DNA of 50,221 bases from Bacillota bacterium (GTDB taxonomy: Bacteria > Bacillota > Limnochordia > DTU080): assembly GCA_012840225.1 (NCBI GenBank), contig DULU01000047.1, positions 1 to 50,221 on the forward strand, read 5' to 3'. The notes beneath the pieces are model-generated. The model searched no databases. It worked only from the letters and a program-made list of their open reading frames with translations, and had not been told where the DNA came from. Every line of letters starts with the position of its first letter. The stretch's first letter is position 1. The translations under genes and the position numbers were made by a program. Of this stretch, positions 26,807-35,151 are shown piece after piece.

Positions 26807-27292
26807 TCAGTTTTTGCGATAAGACGCCAGTATTTCAGGCAACCGATCTTTAGTCACTTTGGCATGTACTTCCCCATCTACCACTATGACCGGGGACAGG
26901 CCGCAGCAACCCACACAGCGCACTGCCTCAATGGAAAACTCGCCATCGTCGGTGGTCTGATTGATACCGATGCCCAAAAGGTTCTCCAGCTCCTCGATGA
27001 TGTCTTGCCCACCCTTCAGATAGCAGGCGGTGCCCATGCACACCTGGATGTTGTGCCGGCCCGGCTTCTTCAGCTTGAAGAAGTGATAAAACGTGATAAC
27101 CCCATAAATTTTGGCCAAAGGCACATCCAGCACCCTGGCCAGCTCCAGTGCCTCGGCCCGCGGGATGTATCCATATATCTCCTGCATGCGGTGTAGGATC
27201 TGGATCAGGTTCCCCGGCCGGTGGCGCCACTCCTCGACGAAATCCAGCAGTTCCTGCGGAAGCTGTGCCCGCTCAGGAACATTTGTGATCAA
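26807..27292 (-). CDS. hydC: NuoE-like [2Fe-2S] subunit of the [FeFe] hydrogenase
   Basis: This thioredoxin-like [2Fe-2S] protein passes electrons between the flavin subunit and HydA. The start is most likely the TTG at 27292, eight bases after AGGAGG; the GTG at 27310 overlaps that site. The 161-residue product has the four-helix N-terminal NuoE bundle (LLDFVEEWRHRPGNLIQILHRMQEIYGYIPREA-like, VLDVPLAKIYGVITFYHFF) and the ligands in VCMGTACYLKGG and VRCVGCCGLSP. It is the first gene of hydC-hydD-hydB-hydA and is preceded by a promoter candidate. Confidence 0.95.
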   Translation of the reverse strand: MITNVPERAQLPQELLDFVEEWRHRPGNLIQILHRMQEIYGYIPRAEALELARVLDVPLAKIYGVITFYHFFKLKKPGRHNIQVCMGTACYLKGGQDIIEELENLLGIGINQTTDDGEFSIEAVRCVGCCGLSPVIVVDGEVHAKVTKDRLPEILASYRKN

Positions 27293-27352
27293 AATCGCAA
27301 ACCTCCTCACTAAAAATTGCCCGGTTATTTTCTGCCGCCGAGCCCGGCACTT

Positions 27353-27381
27353 GTTTATTCCTTGGTTTTATTCTTTGACAA
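27353..27381 (-). promoter_or_regulatory. Promoter candidate of the hydrogenase operon
   Basis: On the minus strand TTGTCA (27381-27376) and TAAACA (27358-27353) are separated by 17 bp. The -35 matches five of six consensus bases, the -10 fewer. It lies about 60 bp upstream of the hydC start. No Rex-type TTGTGAA...TTCACAA operator is visible around it. Confidence 0.4.
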
Positions 27382-27418
27382 CTCGCGCATATCCTTCTAT
27401 TCATAAGCAAAATTCATT

Positions 27419-27434
27419 TATACCTATGGGTATA
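27419..27434. promoter_or_regulatory. Palindrome upstream of the hydrogenase promoter
   Basis: TATACCTATGGGTATA has 6-base arms around TATG. It sits just upstream of the promoter candidate, where an activator or repressor could act. The ATACC...GGTAT arms resemble operators of CsoR/CstR-type repressors, but no such regulator is encoded in the window. A related ATACCTGGTAT occurs near 220-230 upstream of the lipoprotein gene. Confidence 0.3.
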
Positions 27435-27687
27435 CAGTATGCCGGTCACCACCATCCGGCGACCACCATCCAGCCACTGTCCGATATATCATGAAGCGGG
27501 GCAACTGTCAACCGGGGGCAAGAGGGGTGAGGAAGGCGGGGGTGAGGGGTGGGCAGGTTGAAAGGAAAATGGCCACGGCAAAAATACCGGCAGGACAAAA
27601 CGATCATATATGGAAATGAAACGGCAATTCTATGCGTAATGCCTGAAGAGCTTTCAGGGACGCTTGAGCCGAAAGGGGATGGAACCC

Positions 27688-28566
27688 ATGCAGATCACCA
27701 CTCGATCCGGTAGGCTGCCGCGTCGGGGGGCTTCTCTTTATTATGTGGAAGAAAAATTGGAATATGGACCATATAAAGCTTCCATAGCCATCCTCCACGG
27801 CGGGGGAGAGCATCTGGGACGCTACGATGCCCTCTCCAATTATCTGGCTTCTCAGGGATATTATGTCGTACGGCACGACATGCGCGGCGCCGGCCGCTCC
27901 ACCGGCCCACGCTGGCATATAAATTCCTTTTCTACCTATATAAGAGATCTGCATGCCTTTTTCGTGGCGCTGCGGGTGCCTCCGCCCCTCTTTCTGCTGG
28001 GACATGGCGTCGGCGCCCTCCTGGCTCTCTCCTATGCCCTGAATTACCCGCAAATGCATCAGGGTTTGATCCTGCTCTCTCCTTTCCTGCGCTTTCGCAT
28101 GCCTATCCCTTCCTGGAAGGACAAATTGGCCCGGTGCGTGCATTTTGTATTGCCCAGGATGAAGATAAACGCCGGCCGGCCGCTGGAGCTGATCTCCCGC
28201 GATCCGGAGGTAGTGGAATCCTATCGCCGGGACAAGCTATGTTACTACAAAGCCAGCCTGAACTTGTATACGGAGGTAAAGAAGATCCAGGCCCACATTC
28301 TCCTCTCTGCCGAGCAGATCAACTGTCCCTTGCTGCTCATCCAGGGCGGCCGGGATGGGATTGCCGACAGTGAGGTCAATCTCGATTTCTTCCGGCGCGT
28401 CGGCACCAGGGAGGACCACAAAAAGCTGCTCTATTTGGCCGAGGCCTATCACGTGACCTTTAACGAACCTGAAAAAGGCGAGGTGATGATGGCCATAAAC
28501 GACTTCATCCTCGTCCATATCGACGACAGTCGTCCTCGCCGGCCGTCATACTTGTACCAATACTGA
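27688..28566 (+). CDS. Alpha/beta hydrolase fold protein (lysophospholipase-like), nucleophile Ser replaced by Gly
   Basis: The ATG at 27688 has AAAGGGG nine bases upstream; a TTG at 27664 precedes that site. The 292-residue protein has the serine aminopeptidase S33/monoacylglycerol lipase pattern: oxyanion HGGGEHLGRY (37-46), VRHDMRGAGRS, the elbow LFLLGHGVGALLALSYAL, LLLIQGGRDGIAD with the acid Asp, and AYHVTFNEPEKGEV with the His. The elbow should read G-H-S-x-G; here residue 107 is Gly (codon GGC at 28006-28008, one transition from AGC). Hydrolase activity by the usual mechanism is therefore unlikely. No signal peptide. It is followed by the metallophosphoesterase gene 39 bp on. Confidence 0.88.
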   Translation: MQITTRSGRLPRRGASLYYVEEKLEYGPYKASIAILHGGGEHLGRYDALSNYLASQGYYVVRHDMRGAGRSTGPRWHINSFSTYIRDLHAFFVALRVPPPLFLLGHGVGALLALSYALNYPQMHQGLILLSPFLRFRMPIPSWKDKLARCVHFVLPRMKINAGRPLELISRDPEVVESYRRDKLCYYKASLNLYTEVKKIQAHILLSAEQINCPLLLIQGGRDGIADSEVNLDFFRRVGTREDHKKLLYLAEAYHVTFNEPEKGEVMMAINDFILVHIDDSRPRRPSYLYQY

Positions 28567-28605
28567 AGCGCTTATTTAGGACAACAGGATAGGACAGATA
28601 GGAGG

Positions 28606-29430
28606 ATGCCGATCGCCGTGCCTGCCGCTATATGCCGTTTTGCTTTGCTGGGTGATGTGGAGCCGAAACCTGATCCGGTATTTCTGTGGTTTGACCGGGC
28701 CATCGCCTTGATCAATCGCCTGAACGAGGCGGAGAAGATCGATTTTACCGCCTGCGTCGGCGATATGATCCACGGCGGCAAGCTGATTCAATACCAGGGA
28801 GCCACGGCCATATTAAAAAAGCTCGTCACCCCGTTCTATACCATCATGGGCAATGAGGAGCTGAACGAAGGCCGGGAGCTTTATCTGACCTATGCCGCCC
28901 AGTGGAACGATGATCCGGGGGAGATCCCGGACATCAGCTATGTCAAGGAATATGGCGGCATCCGCTTTGTCTTCGCCACGGCGGAAGACAGGGGGAAGAC
29001 TTTTTCCCAGGCCGAAGCCGACTGGATCGCGGAGCAGCTGCGCTCGGCTCCACAGATGCCGGTCATGCTGTTCACCCATGCCTCGATAGCCGGCATCTTT
29101 CCCGAAGCCGGCCCGCGGGCGCAGAAAAACGATTTGCTGAAGGATATCCTGCGGCTGCCGAACCTCACCGCCGTGTTTACCGGCCACACGCACCTCAACC
29201 TGGACCAGGCCACCACCTTCGTCCTCGATGAGCACGGGCTGGCCCATATCCATCTGCCGGGCATTGAGCGCACCAAGGTGGGGGGAGAGCACATCCCCCG
29301 TCTGCGCGTGGCGACGGTATATGAAGGCGGGGAAGTGTTGATCCAAACCTATAACCTCATCCACGGCGAGGAAGAACCGAAGCACCGGATCAATTTTGTT
29401 ATGAGATTTCCTCCGCCGCCTCATCGGTAA
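28606..29430 (+). CDS. Calcineurin-like metallophosphoesterase, divergent metal site
   Basis: This 274-residue protein follows the metallophosphoesterase order: RFALLGDVEPKPD, FTACVGDMIHGG (GD at 52-53), FYTIMGNEELNEG (82-85), VMLFTHASI (about 155) and VFTGHTHLNLD (about 194). Two metal-site residues differ from consensus: D-x-H reads Asp17-x-Glu19, and GNHE reads GNEE, replacing the catalytic His by Glu. The GHTH motif is intact. AGGAGG touches the ATG, so a GTG at 28618 is a possible start. It is downstream of the alpha/beta hydrolase in one unit. Its 3' end overlaps the opposing phosphatase gene by 32 bp. Substrate unknown. Confidence 0.85.
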   Translation: MPIAVPAAICRFALLGDVEPKPDPVFLWFDRAIALINRLNEAEKIDFTACVGDMIHGGKLIQYQGATAILKKLVTPFYTIMGNEELNEGRELYLTYAAQWNDDPGEIPDISYVKEYGGIRFVFATAEDRGKTFSQAEADWIAEQLRSAPQMPVMLFTHASIAGIFPEAGPRAQKNDLLKDILRLPNLTAVFTGHTHLNLDQATTFVLDEHGLAHIHLPGIERTKVGGEHIPRLRVATVYEGGEVLIQTYNLIHGEEEPKHRINFVMRFPPPPHR

Positions 29431-30220
29431 GACCGGCCGGGTCGGTCAGGCCGGTTTGGCCGACAGGGCCGCCCTGGCCGGTAAGGTCCGCCGAGCCGGC
29501 CAGGCCGTCCAGATGATGCACTTCGTTCAGCGAATACACTCTCAGAACACCCTCCGGTTCAAAGACCAGACGGGTGATGCTACAGTTTTGCAGGCGAAAC
29601 CTGATACGCCCCTCCTCTTTTATGCCCAGAAGGTGTCTCAGCAGGGCATTGCCTGAGGTGCCGTGGATCACGCAGGCTATGGTGGCCGGCGGGGCGAGCG
29701 GCGGGGCGGATGGCTGGGCGACCGGCGGGGCGACCGGCTGGGCGACCTCCTGAGCAGTCCCCTGAGCGGCCTCCTGGGCGGCTCCCAGAGCGGCTGAGCC
29801 GGCAGCCCATTCATTTATCATGGTCGCCACTCCCAGCATGCGCCGGGAAAGCTCTTCATTGCTCTCTTCCTGCCAGTGCCGCGCCCAGCCTTCCTCGTCC
29901 ACCTCCGGAGGGAGGCGAAAGCCCGGGAAGCGGGCGAGGATTTCCGAGCGGCGCAAGCCGTGCTCTTCACCCGAGAAATTTTTCTCCGCCAAGGCGACCC
30001 ACACTTCCACCTCGCAGCGCCAGGCCTGCGCCAAGATGGCAGCCGTCTCCAGGGCCCGCTGCTGCGGACTGCAGTATAGTTTCCGGATGCGCTTTTCCAA
30101 AAGGGCCGCCGCCGTTCGCCGCGCTTCTTCGCGGCCCAGAGGGGTAAGCCGGCTGTCCTTTGACAGGCTGAGCCGGGCATTTTTTTCCGATTGGCCGTGC
30201 CTGATCAATATGAGCTCCAT
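29399..30220 (-). CDS. Histidine phosphatase superfamily (phosphoglycerate-mutase-like) protein
   Basis: I choose the ATG at 30220 (MELILIRHGQSEKN) with GGGGA ten bases before; an upstream start at 30268 lies inside the preceding gene. Catalytic His8 sits in RHG (7-9). SRLTPLGREEA, YCSPQQRALETA and the second His in CVIHGTSGNALLRHLL complete the site. An Ala/Gln/Pro repeat (about 145-180) splits the domain before the second His, and a Gly/Leu/Thr-rich tail follows the fold. It lies 20 bp after the HD-domain gene. Function could be a sugar-phosphate or nucleotide phosphatase. Confidence 0.87.
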   Translation of the reverse strand: MELILIRHGQSEKNARLSLSKDSRLTPLGREEARRTAAALLEKRIRKLYCSPQQRALETAAILAQAWRCEVEVWVALAEKNFSGEEHGLRRSEILARFPGFRLPPEVDEEGWARHWQEESNEELSRRMLGVATMINEWAAGSAALGAAQEAAQGTAQEVAQPVAPPVAQPSAPPLAPPATIACVIHGTSGNALLRHLLGIKEEGRIRFRLQNCSITRLVFEPEGVLRVYSLNEVHHLDGLAGSADLTGQGGPVGQTGLTDPAGLTDEAAEEIS

Positions 30221-30240
30221 GTTATGTATTCCCCATTCCC

Positions 30241-31323
30241 CTATCTCTCTCCCAGAGTGTTGTGCCACCAGTCGTCCAGAAAAGCGAACAGGGCCTCTTC
30301 CCCGCCGGCGGCCAACACCGAGAGCAGGTTGAATTCATCAAAAAAGGCGAAGACGGCATGGCTCCATCTCGCCGGGGTGTATGGCAGGGCCCGTTTTTCA
30401 TGCCAGGAGCGGATATAGCCCATAATCTCCTGATAGGCATTTTTGGTGCAGGTATACCAGCTGGCCTCCGCCTGATGAGCGATCCAGCCTTCCACGCCGG
30501 CGGTATAGCGATCCGCCTGGAGATACCCTTGCCTTTCGGCGTCGATGCCGGCCAGCCGGGCAGCTGCCTCCAGGTTCTCCACCACACCTTCCGGCCGCCG
30601 CCACCAGCCGTTGTGCACACCGGCCAAGAGCTTAATCACCGGCGGCGGCAGTCCCCTGACCATACCTTCGGCCAAAGCGACCAGGTGATGGGCACTGCCC
30701 AGTTCATCATCGAGCTCATGATCCTCGTGCCAGAAGAGGAGCTTGAGCTTGGCCCAATCGTGGAGCAACATGGCGGCCAATAGGTAATCCTGTTGTACGG
30801 GCGCTCCCTTGCAAGAGGCCGCCGCCCGGCTCAATGAATGGACGGCGCGCAGGTTCAAGGCTGTATGCAACGCCCAGCCGCCCGGATAGCAGTGATGGCT
30901 CTTCCGGCCGGCAGCCGGGGCGGCCAAAAGCGGATCATATGGAAGAGGACGACGTAGCCTGGCGGCCACTGCCGCCATCAGGCTGTCCCCTTCAGTCCGG
31001 GCCAGAAAAGCCGGCTCTTCCAGAAGCCTTATCCCACCACCACCGTTGGTGGCGTTCATGGCGGCGCCGTGGGAGGCGCCTTGGGGGACACTCATGGCGG
31101 CGCCGGTCTTCAGGCGGCCGTCCAGGCTTTTTCCCGCCCCCGCCGCCAGCATCTCCCACACGGCGCGGCGCAGAGCTTCTTCCTCGATTTTCCGGACGGC
31201 GGCGAGAATATATCGCTTAGCCCGGGCCGCCCTGGAAGCGGGCCACACCATCTCCCAGGGCGGTCTGGTCAAAAATGAAGTGTCTTTACCGGCATGAACC
31301 TCCGCTCGGGCGGTTTTGTTCAT
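30241..31323 (-). CDS. HD-domain phosphohydrolase-like protein
   Basis: The ATG follows GGTGA six bases upstream and begins one base after the solute-binding protein stop. The 360-residue cytosolic protein contains HHCYPGGWALHTALNL (a His-rich helix), AAMLLHDWAKLKLLFW (the HD doublet), SAHHLVALAEGM and GVHNGWW, consistent with a metal-binding HD fold, roughly residues 140-260. The C-terminal part is helical and Trp-rich (WYTCTKNAYQEIMGYI). A Gly-rich, low-complexity loop precedes the domain (about 80-98). I cannot name a substrate; nucleotide or cyclic nucleotide hydrolysis is the general role of the superfamily. Confidence 0.78.
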   Translation of the reverse strand: MNKTARAEVHAGKDTSFLTRPPWEMVWPASRAARAKRYILAAVRKIEEEALRRAVWEMLAAGAGKSLDGRLKTGAAMSVPQGASHGAAMNATNGGGGIRLLEEPAFLARTEGDSLMAAVAARLRRPLPYDPLLAAPAAGRKSHHCYPGGWALHTALNLRAVHSLSRAAASCKGAPVQQDYLLAAMLLHDWAKLKLLFWHEDHELDDELGSAHHLVALAEGMVRGLPPPVIKLLAGVHNGWWRRPEGVVENLEAAARLAGIDAERQGYLQADRYTAGVEGWIAHQAEASWYTCTKNAYQEIMGYIRSWHEKRALPYTPARWSHAVFAFFDEFNLLSVLAAGGEEALFAFLDDWWHNTLGER

Positions 31324-31324
31324 G

Positions 31325-32623
31325 TTATCTCACCGGTAGGAAAGTTCCAGCAAAATTATCCAGTTCCTCCAGGATCTGGCGCGGCGACTTCTCTCCGGTG
31401 GGGAGCGAGCGGCGAATCAGGTTGCGATAGTGCTCCACAATCTCCTCCCATCCGTTGAAGGCCGGCGCCGTATCGAGGGTGGGGCTGGCGGCAAATTGCG
31501 GCAAGAGGGCAAAGCCGGCCGGCAGGCCCGCCGGGAAGTATGCCGGAGTGTAGTAGCGCAGGTAGGGCAGGTAGGCGCTGGGACGCATGGTGTTGACAAT
31601 GTTCTCCCGCACCAGTTCCACATCGGTCAGGAGGTGCTTCAGGAAAGACCAGGCCTCGTTCTTATTCTTCGACTGGGAATTAAGCATGAGACCCGTCGTG
31701 CCGACTACCATGCTGTCGTCCACCGGTCCATGCGGCCAGGGCACCACATCGAAGCTGATGTCCCCGCCTGCCAGTTCCGTGGCGCTCTTGGTGGTGGCTC
31801 CCAGCTGCATCCAGGCATCCTTCTTGGCCAGACTGCCGTCCACCCTCAGATATGGAGTGGGAAGCATCAGGCTTTGGATGAACTCCAGAGCCTGCACGGC
31901 TTCAGGGGTGTTGAAGGTGCTCTTTTGCGGCGTCACCGGATGATCGACAAACCTGCCGCCGGCCTGGTAAATGAAGTTGAACGGTGCATCCCAGCGCATA
32001 GCGATGGCGGGGCGCTCCACCTGGCCCTCAGGGGTGAAGCTCGTCAAACGCTTGGCATATTCGGCCAGCCTATCCCAGTTCCAATCCTTCTTGCTCAAGG
32101 TGTTGGGATTGGCCAGACCGACGGCATCGGCTCTATCCATATCGATGATCACAATATACATGCGCAGGTCCATCGGCAGAGCATAGATCTCTTTATCGGA
32201 CCGCATAAAGGGGCGGACGGCGCCAAGAGCGAAATCGGCCAAAGCCAGATCAGGATCTTCGTCCAGGAATTTGGAGAGCTCAGCCCCCACGCCGGCTCCG
32301 ATCAAAACCGGAGAAATGGTGGTGCTGGCCTCGATGATGTCTATCGGCATGCCGGCCGCTTGCCGCACCAATATGTAATCGTTGCGGTCCCCATCAAATC
32401 CCAGCACTTCCACTTCCACAGACGGATTTTTGGCCATGAAGCGGGCGGCGGCCGCCTGAATCTGCTCTGTCAGATCAGGCGAAAAAACGGCGGTTATCTT
32501 CACCTTCTCAGCTGCAGCCGCCCCGATGGCCAAGGCAGCCATGCCCAAAACAAAAACTAATACCAGGATTCCTACCAAAAGCACTCCGGATTTGGCTCGT
32601 TTCCATCCACCAATAGTGACCAT
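31325..32623 (-). CDS. Extracellular solute-binding protein (family 1-like, carbohydrate ABC type)
   Basis: This 432-residue exported protein has an N-terminal hydrophobic signal segment (about 14-37) with no lipobox Cys, so it may be anchored by an uncleaved signal or be periplasmic. KVKITAVFSPDLTEQIQAAAARFMAKNPSVEVEV, KEIYALPMDLRM, GVGAELSKFLDEDPDLAL and KNEAWSFLKHLLTD match periplasmic sugar-binding proteins. No permease or ATPase gene is adjacent. It is the first of three minus-strand genes with the HD-domain and phosphatase genes, an unusual partnership. It starts opposite the RpiR-type regulator gene, which could control it. Confidence 0.85.
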   Translation of the reverse strand: MVTIGGWKRAKSGVLLVGILVLVFVLGMAALAIGAAAAEKVKITAVFSPDLTEQIQAAAARFMAKNPSVEVEVLGFDGDRNDYILVRQAAGMPIDIIEASTTISPVLIGAGVGAELSKFLDEDPDLALADFALGAVRPFMRSDKEIYALPMDLRMYIVIIDMDRADAVGLANPNTLSKKDWNWDRLAEYAKRLTSFTPEGQVERPAIAMRWDAPFNFIYQAGGRFVDHPVTPQKSTFNTPEAVQALEFIQSLMLPTPYLRVDGSLAKKDAWMQLGATTKSATELAGGDISFDVVPWPHGPVDDSMVVGTTGLMLNSQSKNKNEAWSFLKHLLTDVELVRENIVNTMRPSAYLPYLRYYTPAYFPAGLPAGFALLPQFAASPTLDTAPAFNGWEEIVEHYRNLIRRSLPTGEKSPRQILEELDNFAGTFLPVR

Positions 32624-32933
32624 CCTTAATTCTCCTTTCCTTCTCGCGTCTTTTCCTTATGATCATGTTATCCGCCTGGGAGTAAATTCCTCCGTATTAA
32701 TATTCTGTTTATGATATTTTTCGAGCTTCCCGCCATTTATAATTGGAGCTATTGATCAGCTAAATGTGGCGAAAGGCGTCGCAGACCACCCGATGGGTTG
32801 CCTTCAAATGATGCGTCCCATATTTCTGATATTTTTATTGCTCCAGGAAAAAAGCTGCAGACGGAGAATACGGGTGATACAGGTAATAAGGTAAAGGTAA
32901 TCGCAAAGGTAAAGGCGGCTAGGAAAGAGGAGT
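32624..32933. other. Divergent promoter region between solute-binding protein and RpiR-type regulator
   Basis: 310 bp without a gene. TATAAT at 32738-32743 is a good plus-strand -10 with a poor -35. The AT-rich stretch 32690-32720 (with TATTAATATTC) is the likely minus-strand promoter zone. A small GGAG/CTCC hairpin lies at about 32670-32685. I see no clear long palindrome for the regulator. Confidence 0.45.
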
Positions 32934-33797
32934 ATGAAAGAGAGCGACAAAGGAAGACCCGCCCCCGGCAGCCCGGCTATGATCGACCAGTTGCTTTGGC
33001 AAAATCAGCAGCAGTCGGTATATCAGCACATCGCCTCCCAACTGGGCACGGAACGGGGCAAGGCCAGGGAACTGGCCCGCTTTCTGCTGGAAAACCCGGA
33101 AGGCATCCACCTCAGCGCCAAAGAGATAGCCGAGCGCTGCGACACCAATCCCTCCACCCTTTTGCGTCTTTGCCGGCGGCTGGGCTACCGCAATTTCACG
33201 GAGCTGAAAGCCGAGATGCAGAGAGCGGCCGGCAGAGAGTGTGATGATGGCCGGGAGGAAGCGGCCGGTCGGCTGAAAACACCGGTCTATCAGGTGACAA
33301 AGAAGTGCCTGATGATGATTTTGGACACCTTCGGGACCATCGACTGCCGGAAGGTGGAGCAGGCCGTCACCGCCATTTTGGCAGCCCCGGCCATTGTGGT
33401 CTTCGGCGCCGGTCTCTCGGCCGGCATCGGCAAGATCATGCACATCCGCCTGCGCAAACATTCCCTCCCCAGCCAGTTCACCAGCGATGCCGAGGAAGCG
33501 CTGACCAGCCTCTCTTCCGGTTCCAACCTGCTCTTTTGCATATCCTATATGGCAGTGAACCCCACCGTGGTCCGCCTTTTGACGCAAACCAAGCGCAAAG
33601 GGGTGCCGAGCATTTTGCTGACCAATCTGCCGGGAGCCTCGGCCGGGAGATATGCCGACATCACCATCACCACCAATGTCACCAGCATCAAAACCGACGG
33701 CTATGATGTCTTGTGCCGCAGCTCCCAATTGTTGGTCATTGCCCTGCTGGATGAGTTGCTTGCCGCCGCCCGGGCCGAGGCCCTGCCGCCGCCATGA
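32934..33797 (+). CDS. MurR/RpiR-family transcriptional regulator
   Basis: This 287-residue DNA-binding protein has an N-terminal HTH (about 25-100, LSAKEIAERCDTNPSTLLRLCRRLGYRNFTELK) and a C-terminal SIS phosphosugar-binding domain (about 125-275, AIVVFGAGLSAGIGKIMHIRL, SNLLFCISYMAVNPTVVRLL, KGVPSILLTN, ADITITTN). RpiR proteins sense sugar phosphates and control sugar catabolism. GAGGAG is close to the ATG. It is divergent from the solute-binding protein gene, its likely target. Its last 62 bp overlap the end of the opposing MATE gene. Confidence 0.93.
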   Translation: MKESDKGRPAPGSPAMIDQLLWQNQQQSVYQHIASQLGTERGKARELARFLLENPEGIHLSAKEIAERCDTNPSTLLRLCRRLGYRNFTELKAEMQRAAGRECDDGREEAAGRLKTPVYQVTKKCLMMILDTFGTIDCRKVEQAVTAILAAPAIVVFGAGLSAGIGKIMHIRLRKHSLPSQFTSDAEEALTSLSSGSNLLFCISYMAVNPTVVRLLTQTKRKGVPSILLTNLPGASAGRYADITITTNVTSIKTDGYDVLCRSSQLLVIALLDELLAAARAEALPPP

Positions 33798-35133
33798 TAT
33801 TCTTCCATTTGCCGGAGCGAAAGCGGGCTATCACAAAGAACATGCGCACGAAGACATCGACCGTCATGGCCAGCCAGACACCGGGCAAACCCCAGCCGCA
33901 CCACAGGCCGAAGATAAAAGAGAGCACCAGGCGTATCCCCCACTGGCCCACCCCGGTGATATACATCACCCATTTGGTATCGCCGGCACCGCGCAAAGCC
34001 CCGCACAAGACCATGATGTAACTGAAGGGAATCTGGCTGAAGGCTACGATGCGCAGGCAAAAGGCAGTGAGCCGCCGCACCTCCAGGTCGGTGGTGAAAA
34101 TGGCCGCCAGTGGCTCGGCAAAGAGGAAAAAGACCACTCCCATCGCCGCCATAAAATAGGTGGCATATCGGTTGGTCTGCCAGCCATAGGCCGCCGCCTC
34201 CTCGGAACGCTTGGCCCCAAGCGACTGGCCCACCAAGGTGGTGGCGGCCACCCCAAAGCCGAAACCGGGCATGAAAGAGAGCGATTGTACGGTCATCACC
34301 AGGCCGTTGGCGGCGATGGCCACCGTGCCCATGCTGGCCACGAGCATGGTATATATCAGCTGGCTGCCTTGGCGCAGCAGCTGTTCGCCGGCCGCCGGGA
34401 AACCGATCTTGAGAATCGGCTTGAGGATCGTCCAGTCGGGTTTGTATTTTACTTCCCTGGTCAGGCGCAGCCGGCCGATCTTGGGATTGACGATCACCCA
34501 GACGGAAAGCAAGCCGCCCACCGCTCTGGAGAGGCCCTGCGCCAGGCAGGCGCCCAGCAGGCCCCATCCGGGCAGCGGCCCCAGGCCGTAGGTGAGCGGA
34601 TAAGAGAACAAAATCTGGACGCCGTTCGTCGCCCAGGAGATGAACATGGGGGTTTTTGTGTCGCCGGCGCCACGCAAAGCGCCACCGATAAAAAACATCG
34701 GCAGACCGAGCACCATGGAACCGAAGATGATGCGGAGATAGAGCACCCCGGCCTCCACCACGGCCGGATCCCCTTTCCCCTGCACGAGAAAGAGGATCAT
34801 ATAGCGGCTGACGCAGATGCCGGCCAAGGCCAGGATGGCACCGCCCGCCACCCCGGCCACCAGCGACTGAGCCAACACCTGGTGCGCTGCCTTTTCGTCG
34901 CCGGCGCCGATATTCCGGGCTACCAGCACCGTGTTGCCCACGGAGAGAGCCGAAACGGCACCGATCAGCAAAAACATGATGCGATTGGCCAGCCCCACCC
35001 CGGCCAGTTCGGCTGCCCCTAGATGACCGACCACCATCTGGGTGATGATGCCGGCGAAAGTCTGCGACAACATCTGACCCATGACCGGAAGGGAGAGGTT
35101 CATTATGGAAGAGCGTAGTTGGCGATTATCCAA
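33736..35133 (-). CDS. MATE-family multidrug/metabolite exporter
   Basis: This 465-residue inner-membrane protein has 12 predicted helices in two homologous halves: LGAAELAGVGLANRIMFLLIGAVSALSVGNTVLVARNIGAG, then GALRGAGDTKTPMF in the first half and GALRGAGDTKWVMY in the second. MATE proteins export cationic drugs or metabolites in exchange for Na+ or H+. The start is a TTG seven bases after AAGAAGG; an ATG ten codons later is the alternative. A 9-bp inverted repeat lies 19 bp upstream and may be an operator. The 3' end overlaps the RpiR-type gene by 62 bp. Confidence 0.93.
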   Translation of the reverse strand: MDNRQLRSSIMNLSLPVMGQMLSQTFAGIITQMVVGHLGAAELAGVGLANRIMFLLIGAVSALSVGNTVLVARNIGAGDEKAAHQVLAQSLVAGVAGGAILALAGICVSRYMILFLVQGKGDPAVVEAGVLYLRIIFGSMVLGLPMFFIGGALRGAGDTKTPMFISWATNGVQILFSYPLTYGLGPLPGWGLLGACLAQGLSRAVGGLLSVWVIVNPKIGRLRLTREVKYKPDWTILKPILKIGFPAAGEQLLRQGSQLIYTMLVASMGTVAIAANGLVMTVQSLSFMPGFGFGVAATTLVGQSLGAKRSEEAAAYGWQTNRYATYFMAAMGVVFFLFAEPLAAIFTTDLEVRRLTAFCLRIVAFSQIPFSYIMVLCGALRGAGDTKWVMYITGVGQWGIRLVLSFIFGLWCGWGLPGVWLAMTVDVFVRMFFVIARFRSGKWKNIMAAAGPRPGRRQATHPAGQ

Positions 35134-35151
35134 TGATATGCCTTCTTTGCC

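Larger units (their letters stand above)
27293..27687. other. Divergent region between the hydrogenase operon and the alpha/beta hydrolase gene
   Basis: About 390 bp without a convincing gene. On minus it holds a promoter candidate for the hydrogenase operon and a palindrome TATACCTATGGGTATA (27419-27434). The stretch 27488-27560 is G-rich, purine-biased and low in complexity. The plus-strand gene has its ribosome site AAAGGGG at the right end; I found no clear plus promoter. Confidence 0.5.

Noticed and set aside
27311-27450. Rex operator for the hydrogenase operon
   Set aside because: No TTGTGAA-N4-TTCACAA-like palindrome is present; the palindrome at 27419 is of another type.
33652-35022. 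456-codon plus-strand frame opposite the MATE gene
   Set aside because: Antisense of a well-conserved membrane protein; the translated product is His/Gln/Gly-rich with no domain pattern.
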